DNA of 43,799 nt. Origin: Candidatus Gottesmanbacteria bacterium GW2011_GWC1_43_10. Its GTDB lineage: Bacteria > Patescibacteriota > Microgenomatia > UBA10105. Numbering within the stretch: position 1 is the stretch's first letter; the number at the start of each line of letters is the position of its first letter. Both the position numbers and the translations under genes were made by a program. Below the pieces are notes generated by a model. The model saw only the letters and a program-made list of their open reading frames with translations, searched no databases and was not told the DNA's origin. The DNA is taken from the NCBI GenBank assembly GCA_000995415.1, contig LCEX01000011.1, positions 1-43,799 on the forward strand, given 5' to 3'. This document shows positions 8,612-17,818 of the stretch, piece after piece.

Positions 8612-10702
8612 TTATCTCACCTTTGCTCCCACCGGCAACCCTTCGGCGGTCACAAACACCGGTTTTTTTGCTCCATGAACGCCAAATGGCAATTCATCAC
8701 CGCCCGCTTCGCCGCGAGGCGAGTCAACCGCTAGGATCATTCCTTGAGATTCTTCGTTCATCATTTTTCGGGGCAAAAGATTGAAAACGAACAAAAACTT
8801 CTTATCATTAAAGTCGAGAGCTGTATATCCAAACGGTCTGACACCGGTAAAAATGGTCCGTAAACCCATGGCGCCAAAGTCAACCGTGAGTTTAATCAGT
8901 TTTTCGCTTTTAGGGACATCGATTGCCTCTTTGACCAACCCCACTCGCATTTCGACTCTGGCAAAATCGTCAATGGTGATGACGTTGTTCCCGATCCCCG
9001 TCATCTTGGCTTGTCCAGAGCCTGTCCCGAACTCGATTCGGGAATCCTTTCTTGTTCCGGATTCTGGATGCGCCTGCGGCTTACCAGAATGACTAGAAGA
9101 ATAACTAAAAAACGAGTAACTGTTCGTCAACCCAACTGCCTCGCGCACTTCATTCATCGTTTTTACTGCTTCACTGCGGACCCGCGCTGCTCCTGTTTCT
9201 AAAATTTGCCTCACCTTACTCGGACTATTTTTGAGTTCTTGATAATGCTTTCGCGCCGGCGCAAACGTCTTCATGAGTGACTCAAATAAGTATTCTTTAA
9301 CTTCCACGTCTGACACTTTTCCTTCTTGATATAGTTTTTTTAATTGCTCAACCTTACTTGCCCCTCGTAGTTCCGACGAAGTCGAAGACGAATTGGGATC
9401 GCCGAAATGATCTAAGTAAGTAAACACCATATTCCCCTCTATGTGGCCCGGATCTGTAGCCCGAATCCGCGTCGGATCGGTGTAGGTGGAATTGACTTGT
9501 TTGCGAATCACTTCTTCACTTTCAAAAATAGAAATAATATTTCCTAACGATTTGCTCATTTTGCGCTTACCGTCAGTCCCCAGAATCACCGCCACCTCCT
9601 CTGGAATATGCGGTTCAGGCAGTTTGAAAACTTTTTTATTAAACGTTTTATTAAAGCGTTCGGCAATATCACGGGTGATTTCCACATGCTGTTTTTGGTC
9701 CTTGCCCACCGGTACAAGATCTGGTTTGTAAATCAAAATGTCTGCTGCCATAAGGATGGGATATGAAAATAAGCCTACGTTGATTTCCTCATCCATTGCA
9801 TCTCCTGTCTTGAGCGCCTGCCCTGAGCTTTGTCGAAGGGTAGTCGAAGGATTGGCGAGTTTATCTTTATAAGCGTGAGCCCGTTTGATCAACCCCAAAG
9901 GAGTCACGTTATTTAAGATCGACTGAAGCTCAGTATGCATCGGTATGTCTGACTGACGGAAGAAAGTGATGTTTGGCAAATCGGCTCCAACATCACCCAT
10001 GAGAAGCGCGAGTTCATTGAGAACCAATGTCTCTACATTGTGTTCCAACTGTTTTTTATTTTGCACCGTCGTCAGAGCATGTAAATCTGCGACCATCAAA
10101 AAACATTCGTTTGTCTTGGAAAGCGTCGCAAACTGCCGGACCGCTCCTAAATAATTGCCAATATGGAGTGATCCTTCCCCACTGGGAGTGATACCCGACA
10201 AAATTCGCTGTTTGCCAGATTTGAGCATCTCTCTTGATTTTTCAAAATAGGTAAAATCTCCTACCTTACCACCATTTACTTTCACCATATCTTTCGCATC
10301 CATGACCATTCCTAATGTTTTAATCCCAGGTGTCCCGTATGCTTTCCCGACATTTAATACTTTACTATCCACAAAATAAGGGGTATCAAGTCCTACGTAA
10401 GGAACTAACCCTACGTCCGTTCCTAAGAAAACTAGTTCTTCTTTAGTTGCAAAAATAAGCTGTTTAACCCCTGCTAATTCTCTCAGTTTCTTCTCATCTA
10501 TTTGAGTATCTCCACGTTTGGTTACAGCTATCAATCCCTTCTCTGTTTTATAAACGATCGTTGCCATTGCATGTTCTAAAGTGTCTTTATGGAATGCCGT
10601 ATGGTCAGTAATAGTCATCGGTAAATCTTCAGGCAATGGAATAAACCGATATGTAACTCCGGCAGCTTTTAATGTATGTTCAACTCTGTCTTGTATATTC
10701 AT
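8612..10702 (-). CDS. trpS: Tryptophanyl-tRNA synthetase fused to N-terminal YbaK/ProX-like domain and C-terminal EMAPII/Trbp111-like tRNA-binding domain
   Basis: SGITPSGEGSLHIGNYLGAVRQF and KMSKSLGN signatures; YbaK-like N-terminus; C-terminal VEMRVGLVKEAIDVPKSEKLIKLTVDFG...FVFNLLPRKMMNEESQGMILA. Confidence 0.9.
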   Translation of the reverse strand: MNIQDRVEHTLKAAGVTYRFIPLPEDLPMTITDHTAFHKDTLEHAMATIVYKTEKGLIAVTKRGDTQIDEKKLRELAGVKQLIFATKEELVFLGTDVGLVPYVGLDTPYFVDSKVLNVGKAYGTPGIKTLGMVMDAKDMVKVNGGKVGDFTYFEKSREMLKSGKQRILSGITPSGEGSLHIGNYLGAVRQFATLSKTNECFLMVADLHALTTVQNKKQLEHNVETLVLNELALLMGDVGADLPNITFFRQSDIPMHTELQSILNNVTPLGLIKRAHAYKDKLANPSTTLRQSSGQALKTGDAMDEEINVGLFSYPILMAADILIYKPDLVPVGKDQKQHVEITRDIAERFNKTFNKKVFKLPEPHIPEEVAVILGTDGKRKMSKSLGNIISIFESEEVIRKQVNSTYTDPTRIRATDPGHIEGNMVFTYLDHFGDPNSSSTSSELRGASKVEQLKKLYQEGKVSDVEVKEYLFESLMKTFAPARKHYQELKNSPSKVRQILETGAARVRSEAVKTMNEVREAVGLTNSYSFFSYSSSHSGKPQAHPESGTRKDSRIEFGTGSGQAKMTGIGNNVITIDDFARVEMRVGLVKEAIDVPKSEKLIKLTVDFGAMGLRTIFTGVRPFGYTALDFNDKKFLFVFNLLPRKMMNEESQGMILAVDSPRGEAGGDELPFGVHGAKKPVFVTAEGLPVGAKVR

Positions 10703-10711
10703 AATTCCTCC

Positions 10712-11410
10712 TCATTGTACCTCATAATATTTCTTTAATACAGCCAAGGCTAAAATTTCCAACGTGTTATACATTGGTATGATATGTTGTTTTGGAAAGA
10801 TTAGTGGTATTTCCGTACATCCTTCAATGATTCCTTCAGCATCTTGTTTCAGTAATTTATGAGCAATCTGTTTAACTGTGATCAAATTTTTCTCCTTATT
10901 TCTTCCAGCAACTATATCGAGAATAATTTTTCCCAACTTCTCAGTATCCTCACTATTTGGAGTAATTAACTCAATTCCATATTGCTTAAGTGTTTTTTCA
11001 TACATTTTTGACCGAATAGTTGTGGGAGTAGCCAAAATACCAACCTTTTTTATTTTCTTACCTTTTAGGTACTTTGGTAACTCAACAAGCAAAGATACAA
11101 ACGGTTTGTCAGTAACCTTTTGCAAGTCACCCAATAATAGATGACCTGTATTACAAGCCATGCAGAAAAAACCAATTGGCAACTTATTCATTTCCTTAAC
11201 TCGATGAATAAGCATGTTAAGTGCTGTCAGTTTTTTCTTTTCATTGTTTATAAAATCAGGAACAGGTATTGAAGCTAGATAAATTTCAGGAAAATCCTCG
11301 TTTTTTTCTGCTGCATATTTTTTCTGAGCATGATAAGTAAGCAGTCGATAAAATTCCTCTGACGCTTCAGGTCCCATACCTCCAATAATGCCTATCGCTT
11401 TATTTTTCAT
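10712..11410 (-). CDS. Aspartate/glutamate racemase family protein
   Basis: MKNKAIGIIGGMGPEASEEFYRLL, CNTGH, EGCTEIPLI. Confidence 0.88.
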   Translation of the reverse strand: MKNKAIGIIGGMGPEASEEFYRLLTYHAQKKYAAEKNEDFPEIYLASIPVPDFINNEKKKLTALNMLIHRVKEMNKLPIGFFCMACNTGHLLLGDLQKVTDKPFVSLLVELPKYLKGKKIKKVGILATPTTIRSKMYEKTLKQYGIELITPNSEDTEKLGKIILDIVAGRNKEKNLITVKQIAHKLLKQDAEGIIEGCTEIPLIFPKQHIIPMYNTLEILALAVLKKYYEVQ

Positions 11411-11422
11411 ATTTTCTCCACA

Positions 11423-11830
11423 AAAAAAGCCCTTGGAAATTTTCCCACTAAAGGGAAAATTTCCAAGGGCCCTCTTGTTAATTATCAACTCTCAATTATC
11501 AATTAACAATTACGACCGTGCCACCTTGGTTCGTTGCCTTACAACCCTTCGACTATCCTTCAATTACATTCAAGACAAGCGCTCAGGGTAATAAAAATCC
11601 CGCACAATGCGGGAGATGTAAGGAAACCTTATTCTTACATGCTCCGCTCTTTGTCCTCCGTAGTCTCGTACGAAGGAGGATTCGCGACACATGGTGTCTT
11701 ATTTTAACGGTTAGACTTCCGTAGCATACTTTTGCTCCCCATGCCCTTCCGAAGCTGTAGTGAAGGAGGGCGACCCGGTTCCAACCTTCCGAATCACTGG
11801 GTTTATTTAACTTGTTCTAGTATATCAGAC
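11423..11830 (-). promoter_or_regulatory. T-box-like leader with terminator upstream of racemase-trpS operon
   Basis: Minus strand GAACCAAGGTGGCACGGTCG matches the T-box sequence, followed by CCCTTGGAAATTTTCCC-TTTAGT-GGGAAAATTTCCAAGGG-CTTTTTTT terminator before ATG at 11410. Confidence 0.7.
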
Positions 11831-11843
11831 ATGTCAACTTCGA

Positions 11844-12206
11844 TCACTCAATTGCTCTTTGTTTTTGTAACAATCTTTGTGGAAACGCATAATCACCATT
11901 TGTCCTCCACCAATTAAATGTTTCTAGTTGCGCGTCAACCATCGCAGTTGCATCAAACACTCGGAGACGATCTGCCAATTCTTGGGGATCAGTTTGCAAA
12001 AAGTCTGGAATATTTGGCATTTCGGTGCAAATTTGTACTACGCGGTCATTTCCCAATAACAAACTTAAATACCTAGCTAGTTCGCTCCGGTAAGGTATCT
12101 CGTTAATGCGATGAGGTTTAGCGAGTTCCAGGAGTAATTCGACCTGCCAATTAGGTCGCGCTTGACTCTCATAAATCTCTAATCCCACCATATATCCCTC
12201 CAACAA
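11844..12206 (-). CDS. Hypothetical protein, about 120 aa
   Basis: ORF preceded by promoter and attenuator-like leader. Confidence 0.6.
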   Translation of the reverse strand: MLEGYMVGLEIYESQARPNWQVELLLELAKPHRINEIPYRSELARYLSLLLGNDRVVQICTEMPNIPDFLQTDPQELADRLRVFDATAMVDAQLETFNWWRTNGDYAFPQRLLQKQRAIE

Positions 12207-12379
12207 AAAATCCTCCCTTTTCTGGGAGGATCTGCTTTTTTTACCTGACTTTGCCTTTATCTCTGCTTTCCTCCCAGCATTTACTCTCTTCGAATCGGAA
12301 GAGTCATGGGAAGGAAAATTGAAACGTTATTATTTAACATGATAAAAAGTATCATATTTGATTCAAATCAGCTTGTCAA
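12207..12379 (-). promoter_or_regulatory. Sigma70-like promoter plus attenuator leader
   Basis: TTGACA-N17-TATGAT (12379-12351); TCCTCCC-AGAAAA-GGGAGGA-TTTTTT terminator; upstream CTGGGAGGA can pair with TCCTCCCAG instead. Confidence 0.65.
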
Positions 12380-12401
12380 GACAACTAATTCACTCTGGAA
12401 T

Positions 12402-12782
12402 TTAACTCTTTGGCACAACTAAGGTTAATCCGTTTATGAATTGAAAATGCTTCCTGTTCAATGTAACCAATCTTTCATCCGTCAATAAGGCGGTGGCGGC
12501 GATGAAAGAATCTATTATTCCTATTCCATACGAGTGGTAAAATCTTTCAAAGATTTCACTAGCTAAAAAAGAAATTTCTTCATCTATCTCAACCACTTCT
12601 CCAGCTAATGAATTAAGCTGTTTTTTTACTTTATGTAATTCGGTTTTAGATCGCACGCCTTTTATTATCTCCAGGACAGTCAGCCGGCTTACTTTGATGT
12701 CTTCATTTAAACTCTGGAGAAATGATTTTGTTTCGTTTCGCCCCCGCAATATCTGAACTAACACATCTGTATCAACGATCAT
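12402..12782 (-). CDS. PIN-domain toxin, VapC-like
   Basis: MIVDTDVLVQILRGR, conserved acidic residues, GIGIIDSFIAATAL. Confidence 0.85.
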   Translation of the reverse strand: MIVDTDVLVQILRGRNETKSFLQSLNEDIKVSRLTVLEIIKGVRSKTELHKVKKQLNSLAGEVVEIDEEISFLASEIFERFYHSYGIGIIDSFIAATALLTDERLVTLNRKHFQFINGLTLVVPKS

Positions 12783-13032
12783 AACTTCTGCGTTCCTCTT
12801 TCCTTCTCCATTCATTTACGATATCAACAGAAGATTTACTCTCGGGCCACCTGTCTTTCCAGATCCCAAATGCCGCCCAGCTGATCTTTTTTTTCTTCCC
12901 TTTTTTCTCAAAAGGTACTATTTTTGCTACTTTAATGTTGTTTTTCATCACGATATATTCTTGACCTGCAAACACTTTATCTATAAGTGATGCAAAGTTT
13001 TGTCTGGCTTGGGACACATTAATTGTATTCAT
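12772..13032 (-). CDS. Antitoxin, Phd/YefM-like
   Basis: MNTINVSQARQNFASLIDKVFAGQEYIVMKNNIKVAKIVPF; overlaps PIN toxin. Confidence 0.85.
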   Translation of the reverse strand: MNTINVSQARQNFASLIDKVFAGQEYIVMKNNIKVAKIVPFEKKGKKKKISWAAFGIWKDRWPESKSSVDIVNEWRRKEERRSYDR

Positions 13033-13071
13033 ATATACATGATTGTACAACTTTGTACAAATGCTGTCAAA

Positions 13072-13353
13072 TCATTTTAATTTTTTCAGAAGCTGCTTTA
13101 TCTCTTTGAGTTGGGCTTCCACAGATCGTATCTTTGCCAAAATTGAAGAATCCTCGCTTTCATCTAAAAAATAGCCGACCGGCTGGTCAGTACTTTTGGC
13201 AATCCTTTCCAGTACGGATAGCGGCGGATCAACTCGCTCGGATTCATACGCCGAGATGGATTTATCACTCACGCCAATTGTCTGAGCTAAATCCTCCTGG
13301 GTAATACGTTTCAGCTTTCTGGCTTGTTTTATTTTTCGGCCAATTTTTATCAT
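13072..13353 (-). CDS. XRE-family helix-turn-helix regulator
   Basis: IGRKIKQARKLKRITQEDLAQTIGVSDKSISAYESERVDPPLSVLERIA. Confidence 0.9.
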   Translation of the reverse strand: MIKIGRKIKQARKLKRITQEDLAQTIGVSDKSISAYESERVDPPLSVLERIAKSTDQPVGYFLDESEDSSILAKIRSVEAQLKEIKQLLKKLK

Positions 13354-13404
13354 CGTAAACTCCCTATTGACAAGGCCACTCTACTGTGGTTAGATTTTTA
13401 TATA

Positions 13405-13764
13405 ATGAAACGGGATAAGATCCTGATCATCATTTCTGATCGGACTCTACGGCAATTATACCATGAACTCTTTGTCCACGAAGAATTAGAAGTCACCATG
13501 GCCGAAAGCATCGGCGAAGCCCTGGTCCTTCTGACACTGCATAAGTATTCAAGCATCATTCTCTATGAAGACGATGAGATCGAAACTAAGACATTTTTAC
13601 GTCTCAAGCACAGACGGCGCCAATGGTTTCAGATCCCCCTCCTGATTCTGACTCCAGAACCAAACGTTTTTGCGACATCGGTCACCAAAAAGGATATTTT
13701 GTTTAATTCCCTCTACATTCACCCTAGTGAAATAGTCGAAATCATCAAGACCCTTCTCATATAG
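13405..13764 (+). CDS. Receiver-like domain protein
   Basis: MKRDKILIIISDRTLRQLYHELFVHEELEVTMAESIGEAL; REC-like fold pattern. Confidence 0.55.
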   Translation: MKRDKILIIISDRTLRQLYHELFVHEELEVTMAESIGEALVLLTLHKYSSIILYEDDEIETKTFLRLKHRRRQWFQIPLLILTPEPNVFATSVTKKDILFNSLYIHPSEIVEIIKTLLI

Positions 13765-13778
13765 CGTATACTATCCTC

Positions 13779-14423
13779 ATGAGACGCATAAAATCATTAC
13801 CTCTGTCTCTTAGGCCCCGGGAAAAACTCCTCAAATCCGGCACCGCTGCGTTAACCACAGAAGAACTCATCTCCACCATCCTGGTTACGGGCACGAGAAA
13901 TCAAGATGTCGGGAAAATTGCCTCCCAAATTGCTGCCCGACTTCGTAAACAGCAACCAATTACTAAGGAAACATTACTAGTGCTGGGGATCGGACCAGCC
14001 AAAACCGCACAAGTCTTGGCTGTTTTGGAACTGGACAAAAGATTGGATAAGGAAAATAAAGTACTAAAAATCACCAAAGCCGAACATGTCTACACCCTAG
14101 CACAGGATATCATTTCCGCTACCAAAGAATCGCTTCTGTGTTTTTACCTAAATGCCCGGGGCGAACTCCTGAAAAAGGAAACGGTAGCAGTTGGTTCGCT
14201 CAATCGGGTAAATCTTTTACCGCGAGAAATCTTTAGCGTGATCAAAGATATGCCTGTGGCTTCAATCATTTTGGTCCACAATCACCCATCTGGCGATCTC
14301 GAACCCTCCAGAAATGATTTGCTTTTTACCAAGCGGGTCAAACAGGCGGGTGATATTTTGGGGGTGAATTTACTCGATCATTTAATCGTCTCTCTTGCCG
14401 GGTGGAAGCGGATCAAGATTTAG
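13779..14423 (+). CDS. radC: RadC/JAB-domain protein
   Basis: LRPREKLLKSG..., ILVHNHPSGDLEPSRND. Confidence 0.93.
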   Translation: MRRIKSLPLSLRPREKLLKSGTAALTTEELISTILVTGTRNQDVGKIASQIAARLRKQQPITKETLLVLGIGPAKTAQVLAVLELDKRLDKENKVLKITKAEHVYTLAQDIISATKESLLCFYLNARGELLKKETVAVGSLNRVNLLPREIFSVIKDMPVASIILVHNHPSGDLEPSRNDLLFTKRVKQAGDILGVNLLDHLIVSLAGWKRIKI

Positions 14424-14657
14424 TTGAAGTAAATGAATTTTCTCTTCTCTACTCCAGCCTTTGATTTCGAGTTCGCGCTTCAGGGCCGCTGACCTAGAAT
14501 CTGCCTTTTCCAGATAAATTATCTTCAACGGTTTATGGCTTCTGGTGTATGCGCCACCTTTACCGTTTTTGTGGTCCAGAAATCGCTTTTGGGGATCAGG
14601 AGAAATTCCGGTATAGAGACTATTATCTTCACAAAGGAGAACATATACATACCACAT
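14382..14657 (-). CDS. GIY-YIG domain protein
   Basis: MWYVYVLLCEDNSLYTGISPDPQKRFLDHKNGKGGAYTRSHKP. Confidence 0.88.
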   Translation of the reverse strand: MWYVYVLLCEDNSLYTGISPDPQKRFLDHKNGKGGAYTRSHKPLKIIYLEKADSRSAALKRELEIKGWSREEKIHLLQLNLDPLPPGKRDD

Positions 14658-14704
14658 GGCGCTATTATCCCGATATTGTGTACAAAGTACAACATCGGGA
14701 CCAA

Positions 14705-14870
14705 CCTCATGAGGCTGAAATTGGGGTCATCAAATTCGCTCCGCTCATTCCGACCCCATGAGGACGAAAGGAAAAGTGCTAAAAAAAATACGCTCTCAAA
14801 AAGAGAGCGCACTTTTCCTTTAATGTCCTCAGTTGCGAGATTTACGGGAAATCAGAACCTATTTTCTTTT
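14705..14870. repeat. Double-hairpin element locus A plus conserved tail
   Basis: GGGGTC...GACCCC / ATGAGGAC-GA-AAGGAAAAGTGC...GCACTTTTCCTTTAAT-GTCCTC then AGTTGCGAGATTTACGGGAAATCAGAACCTATTTTCT. Confidence 0.75.
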
Positions 14871-15974
14871 ATAACGAGTTAACTTTCCGCCTACCTTTAT
14901 GAGGGTAGCTGCTGTAAATAGTGCAAAAAAAGGATACAGTGGTGCCAAATACTTCAACCCTCCTTCTGTAAGGAAGATGATATAAGTCATAAATATCACC
15001 ACATAACCATAAAATAACTTGTATAAATGTTTTTTTTCTAATATAAATATACTGGCAAAAGCAGTTATGACCGTGATTGGCATAAGGATAGACCACTCTT
15101 CAGTCCAAAAAACATAACCACCCCCTTCCGTCCACCAGATCTTCTCTCTTCCAAAGAAGATACCATTTAAAATATTTCCTACCACAATTGGATTACCCAT
15201 TCGCCAGCGGATTACCCACCATTGGTATTGGAAAAAAGCAACAAGATCTTGCTGTCGATTGATGAAGAATTCAAAAAATGAAGCAATATAGACCAGAAAA
15301 ATGATCGGCAAGGTCAGTATAAATGTCCAAAAATGTTGCCGCCGGTATCTCCATTGGTAGAGAACTAGACATAATAAAATCACGGCAAAGAAGGGGAAAA
15401 ATTTGGTGGCAATACTTATGCCAAAAAAAACAGAGGAGAGCACATACCACTTCATTGAGCGTGCAGTTGTAAATAAGTACAAACCAATCAAAAAAAATGT
15501 TGCCATCGGCAAATCAAGCAGAGGCATACTCATTGCATGTAAAAAGTAGGGATCAATCACAAGAAGAACCAGGGCAAGTATGCCAATATCAAAACGTTTC
15601 AGCAAAAGTATGCCAAATTTATAGGTGATCCACAGGTATAAAAGAGCGTAGGCAATATAAATGACTACCTGATTGTTAAAAAGGTATATTGAAAGTCCAA
15701 GTAAATATTTTCCCAGAGGGGGATTTTCGAAATTTACTCGTGAGACTTCTCCGCCCGTAAAATAATAATGACCAGCAAAGGAATAAAGATCGTAGTCTGA
15801 TACGATGTATTTCGAACCTTCACCTTCTACATACTGCGAGTGTAAATACTGATCAGCATAATAATCAAAATCATAAGGTTTTATATAGCGCTCCCGATGA
15901 CGATAGAGTTGGAAAAAAAACAGGATAATCATCAATAGAAAAAGGAGAACATGTATCCACTGCTGTTGTTTCAT
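14859..15974 (-). CDS. Polytopic membrane glycosyltransferase (GT39/ArnT-like)
   Basis: Multiple TM segments; ENPPLGKYLLGLSIYLF motif. Confidence 0.75.
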   Translation of the reverse strand: MKQQQWIHVLLFLLMIILFFFQLYRHRERYIKPYDFDYYADQYLHSQYVEGEGSKYIVSDYDLYSFAGHYYFTGGEVSRVNFENPPLGKYLLGLSIYLFNNQVVIYIAYALLYLWITYKFGILLLKRFDIGILALVLLVIDPYFLHAMSMPLLDLPMATFFLIGLYLFTTARSMKWYVLSSVFFGISIATKFFPFFAVILLCLVLYQWRYRRQHFWTFILTLPIIFLVYIASFFEFFINRQQDLVAFFQYQWWVIRWRMGNPIVVGNILNGIFFGREKIWWTEGGGYVFWTEEWSILMPITVITAFASIFILEKKHLYKLFYGYVVIFMTYIIFLTEGGLKYLAPLYPFFALFTAATLIKVGGKLTRYKRK

Positions 15975-16090
15975 GCGCTAGTAAAACTCATTGTATTCAA
16001 AAAGCTCATTTGATATAGTTCAGGATGATAAATCACAACTGACGAGAAATAATATAGCATATTTATGATATTTATAGAGAACATCTAAAA

Positions 16091-17581
16091 GTGAAATTTG
16101 TATCCACTTCTTCCAAAAAATTGGCTCGGTTACGATTGAAGTTGATCTCGTATTTCAAAAAAAATACACGCTTCTCTATTTTTATCTTCGTCACTATTTT
16201 CATCGCGGTTTTTTTTCGATTCTACGACTACCTTACTCGTATTTATATCTATGCCGATAGTTCACTTTTTGTTCAGGTAGCCTACTTTGCCTACAAAAAT
16301 TTTAAACTTCCCCAGATCGGACCTTTTGCGCAAGGGCCATTTTTTACGGGTCCATGGTGGTTATGGATACTTCAAACGGTATTTATCGTACCGTTGGGAT
16401 TACTCACTCCGTGGTATTTCATGTCGCTTCTATCATTGATTTTTATAATTCTTATTTTCTTTGCAGGAAAAGAAATCGGAGGCCGAGAAATGGGTGCGCT
16501 TGCGGCACTGTTTGCCTCTCTTTCAACAGCCCAAATTGATAATTCATTTACTACATGGAATGCAGCTGCTGATCCTTTTTTAGGATTACTCGTTATTTTG
16601 TGGGTATTAAAATATAGAAAAGAAAGAAAATCCATTTATTTTTTCCTCGCGGGTTTTTGCCTTAGCTTGGCAATTTCCATTCATTTTCAATCAGCATTTA
16701 TAGCCCCGCTTGTGGGTATAGCAATCGTCACACTCAAACCAAAAATAAAAGACGTGTTGGCTCTAGTAATTGGCATTTCGATCCCACTACTTCCTTTTTT
16801 ATATTTTGATGTTCGTTTTCATTGGTTTGAGACTCGAAGAATCCTTGATTATTTACTGATTGGACAACAAAGAATCTATATTCCGAACCGTTGGCTTACG
16901 TATGCCGGAGTATATTGGCCGACAAACTGGGCCTGGATTATTGGGGGCAATATTTGGGTAGTATATCTACTCATTGGTTTTACCACCATCCTAAGTATCG
17001 TCAGATTGATACAGTATAAGAAATATGTGAATTACTACATCGTTGCTTTTTCATTTGTGTTATCACTTGTGATGTTGAGATATTATCGAGGTGAACGACA
17101 ATTCTACTATACCAATTATGCTCATGCATTTGTGCTTCTTATCACTGCATGGACGATTAAAGAGCTTTATGCATATAAAAAAATTCTCGGCGCTGGTTTT
17201 GCAGGAATTATCATTGTCTTTTCTTTTCAAGCGTCTCTTAGAAATTTCGCACCACGAGTCATCACTTACCAACAAGTCAATCAGTTAGTTTCTGAAGTGT
17301 ATACGAAATACCCCCAAGCAAACTTTGATATTTATGAGTGTCCGTTTGTGGCGAGTATGATCAGTACTGCTGTCTCGTACAAAATCTATTATGATGGTCG
17401 CAATACCCCCGATGGCATAAAAATTGGCGTTTGCAATGATAATTTTAAGTTATCCTGGCGTGAAGTGACTGATCGAGAGATTGACTTCCAGTATGGTTAT
17501 AAAAATAAATCGACACCTCACACTTATGAAGATATGACCGAATGGTGGAAGAAAAATCCTCCCGGTGCATCCCTTTATTAG
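16091..17581 (+). CDS. Polytopic membrane protein, GT39-like
   Basis: Many TM helices; YADSSLFVQVAYFAYKNFKLPQIGPFAQGPFFTGPWWLW. Confidence 0.65.
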   Translation: MKFVSTSSKKLARLRLKLISYFKKNTRFSIFIFVTIFIAVFFRFYDYLTRIYIYADSSLFVQVAYFAYKNFKLPQIGPFAQGPFFTGPWWLWILQTVFIVPLGLLTPWYFMSLLSLIFIILIFFAGKEIGGREMGALAALFASLSTAQIDNSFTTWNAAADPFLGLLVILWVLKYRKERKSIYFFLAGFCLSLAISIHFQSAFIAPLVGIAIVTLKPKIKDVLALVIGISIPLLPFLYFDVRFHWFETRRILDYLLIGQQRIYIPNRWLTYAGVYWPTNWAWIIGGNIWVVYLLIGFTTILSIVRLIQYKKYVNYYIVAFSFVLSLVMLRYYRGERQFYYTNYAHAFVLLITAWTIKELYAYKKILGAGFAGIIIVFSFQASLRNFAPRVITYQQVNQLVSEVYTKYPQANFDIYECPFVASMISTAVSYKIYYDGRNTPDGIKIGVCNDNFKLSWREVTDREIDFQYGYKNKSTPHTYEDMTEWWKKNPPGASLY

Positions 17582-17617
17582 TCAAGTTAAACGAAAAAGA
17601 CACTACCTAATTTTTAG

Positions 17618-17682
17618 TCGCGGGGGTCAAAGATATTATGCTTCGCATCATCCTGATGATACGAAATCAGAACGTATTTTCT
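17618..17682. repeat. Dispersed repeat copy B, interrupted by a small palindrome
   Basis: tcgcgggggtc...[cgcatcatcctgatgat]acgaaatcagaacgtattttct. Confidence 0.6.
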
Positions 17683-17818
17683 TACTCACCCTGCTTCAAT
17701 TTTAAGCTAATACTTATCGATAAACTCGTTAATTGCTTTACCGATACCCGTAAAAATAGACCTGATGATTTTTTTAAGTATTTCATATAGTTTCTGGATT
17801 TGTCTCAGTAACATCATT

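Noticed and set aside
12402-13032. PIN/Phd toxin-antitoxin pair as a novel system
   Set aside because: Ordinary VapC-like toxin with Phd/YefM-like antitoxin; nothing unusual visible
14758-14780. Possible hammerhead ribozyme (atgaggacgaaa)
   Set aside because: The required CUGANGA core is absent, and other copies of the element lack the CGAAA segment
17648-17670. ctgatgatacgaaatcag resembling a hammerhead core
   Set aside because: No room for stem II between CTGATGA and GAAA; better explained as a small palindrome in the dispersed repeat
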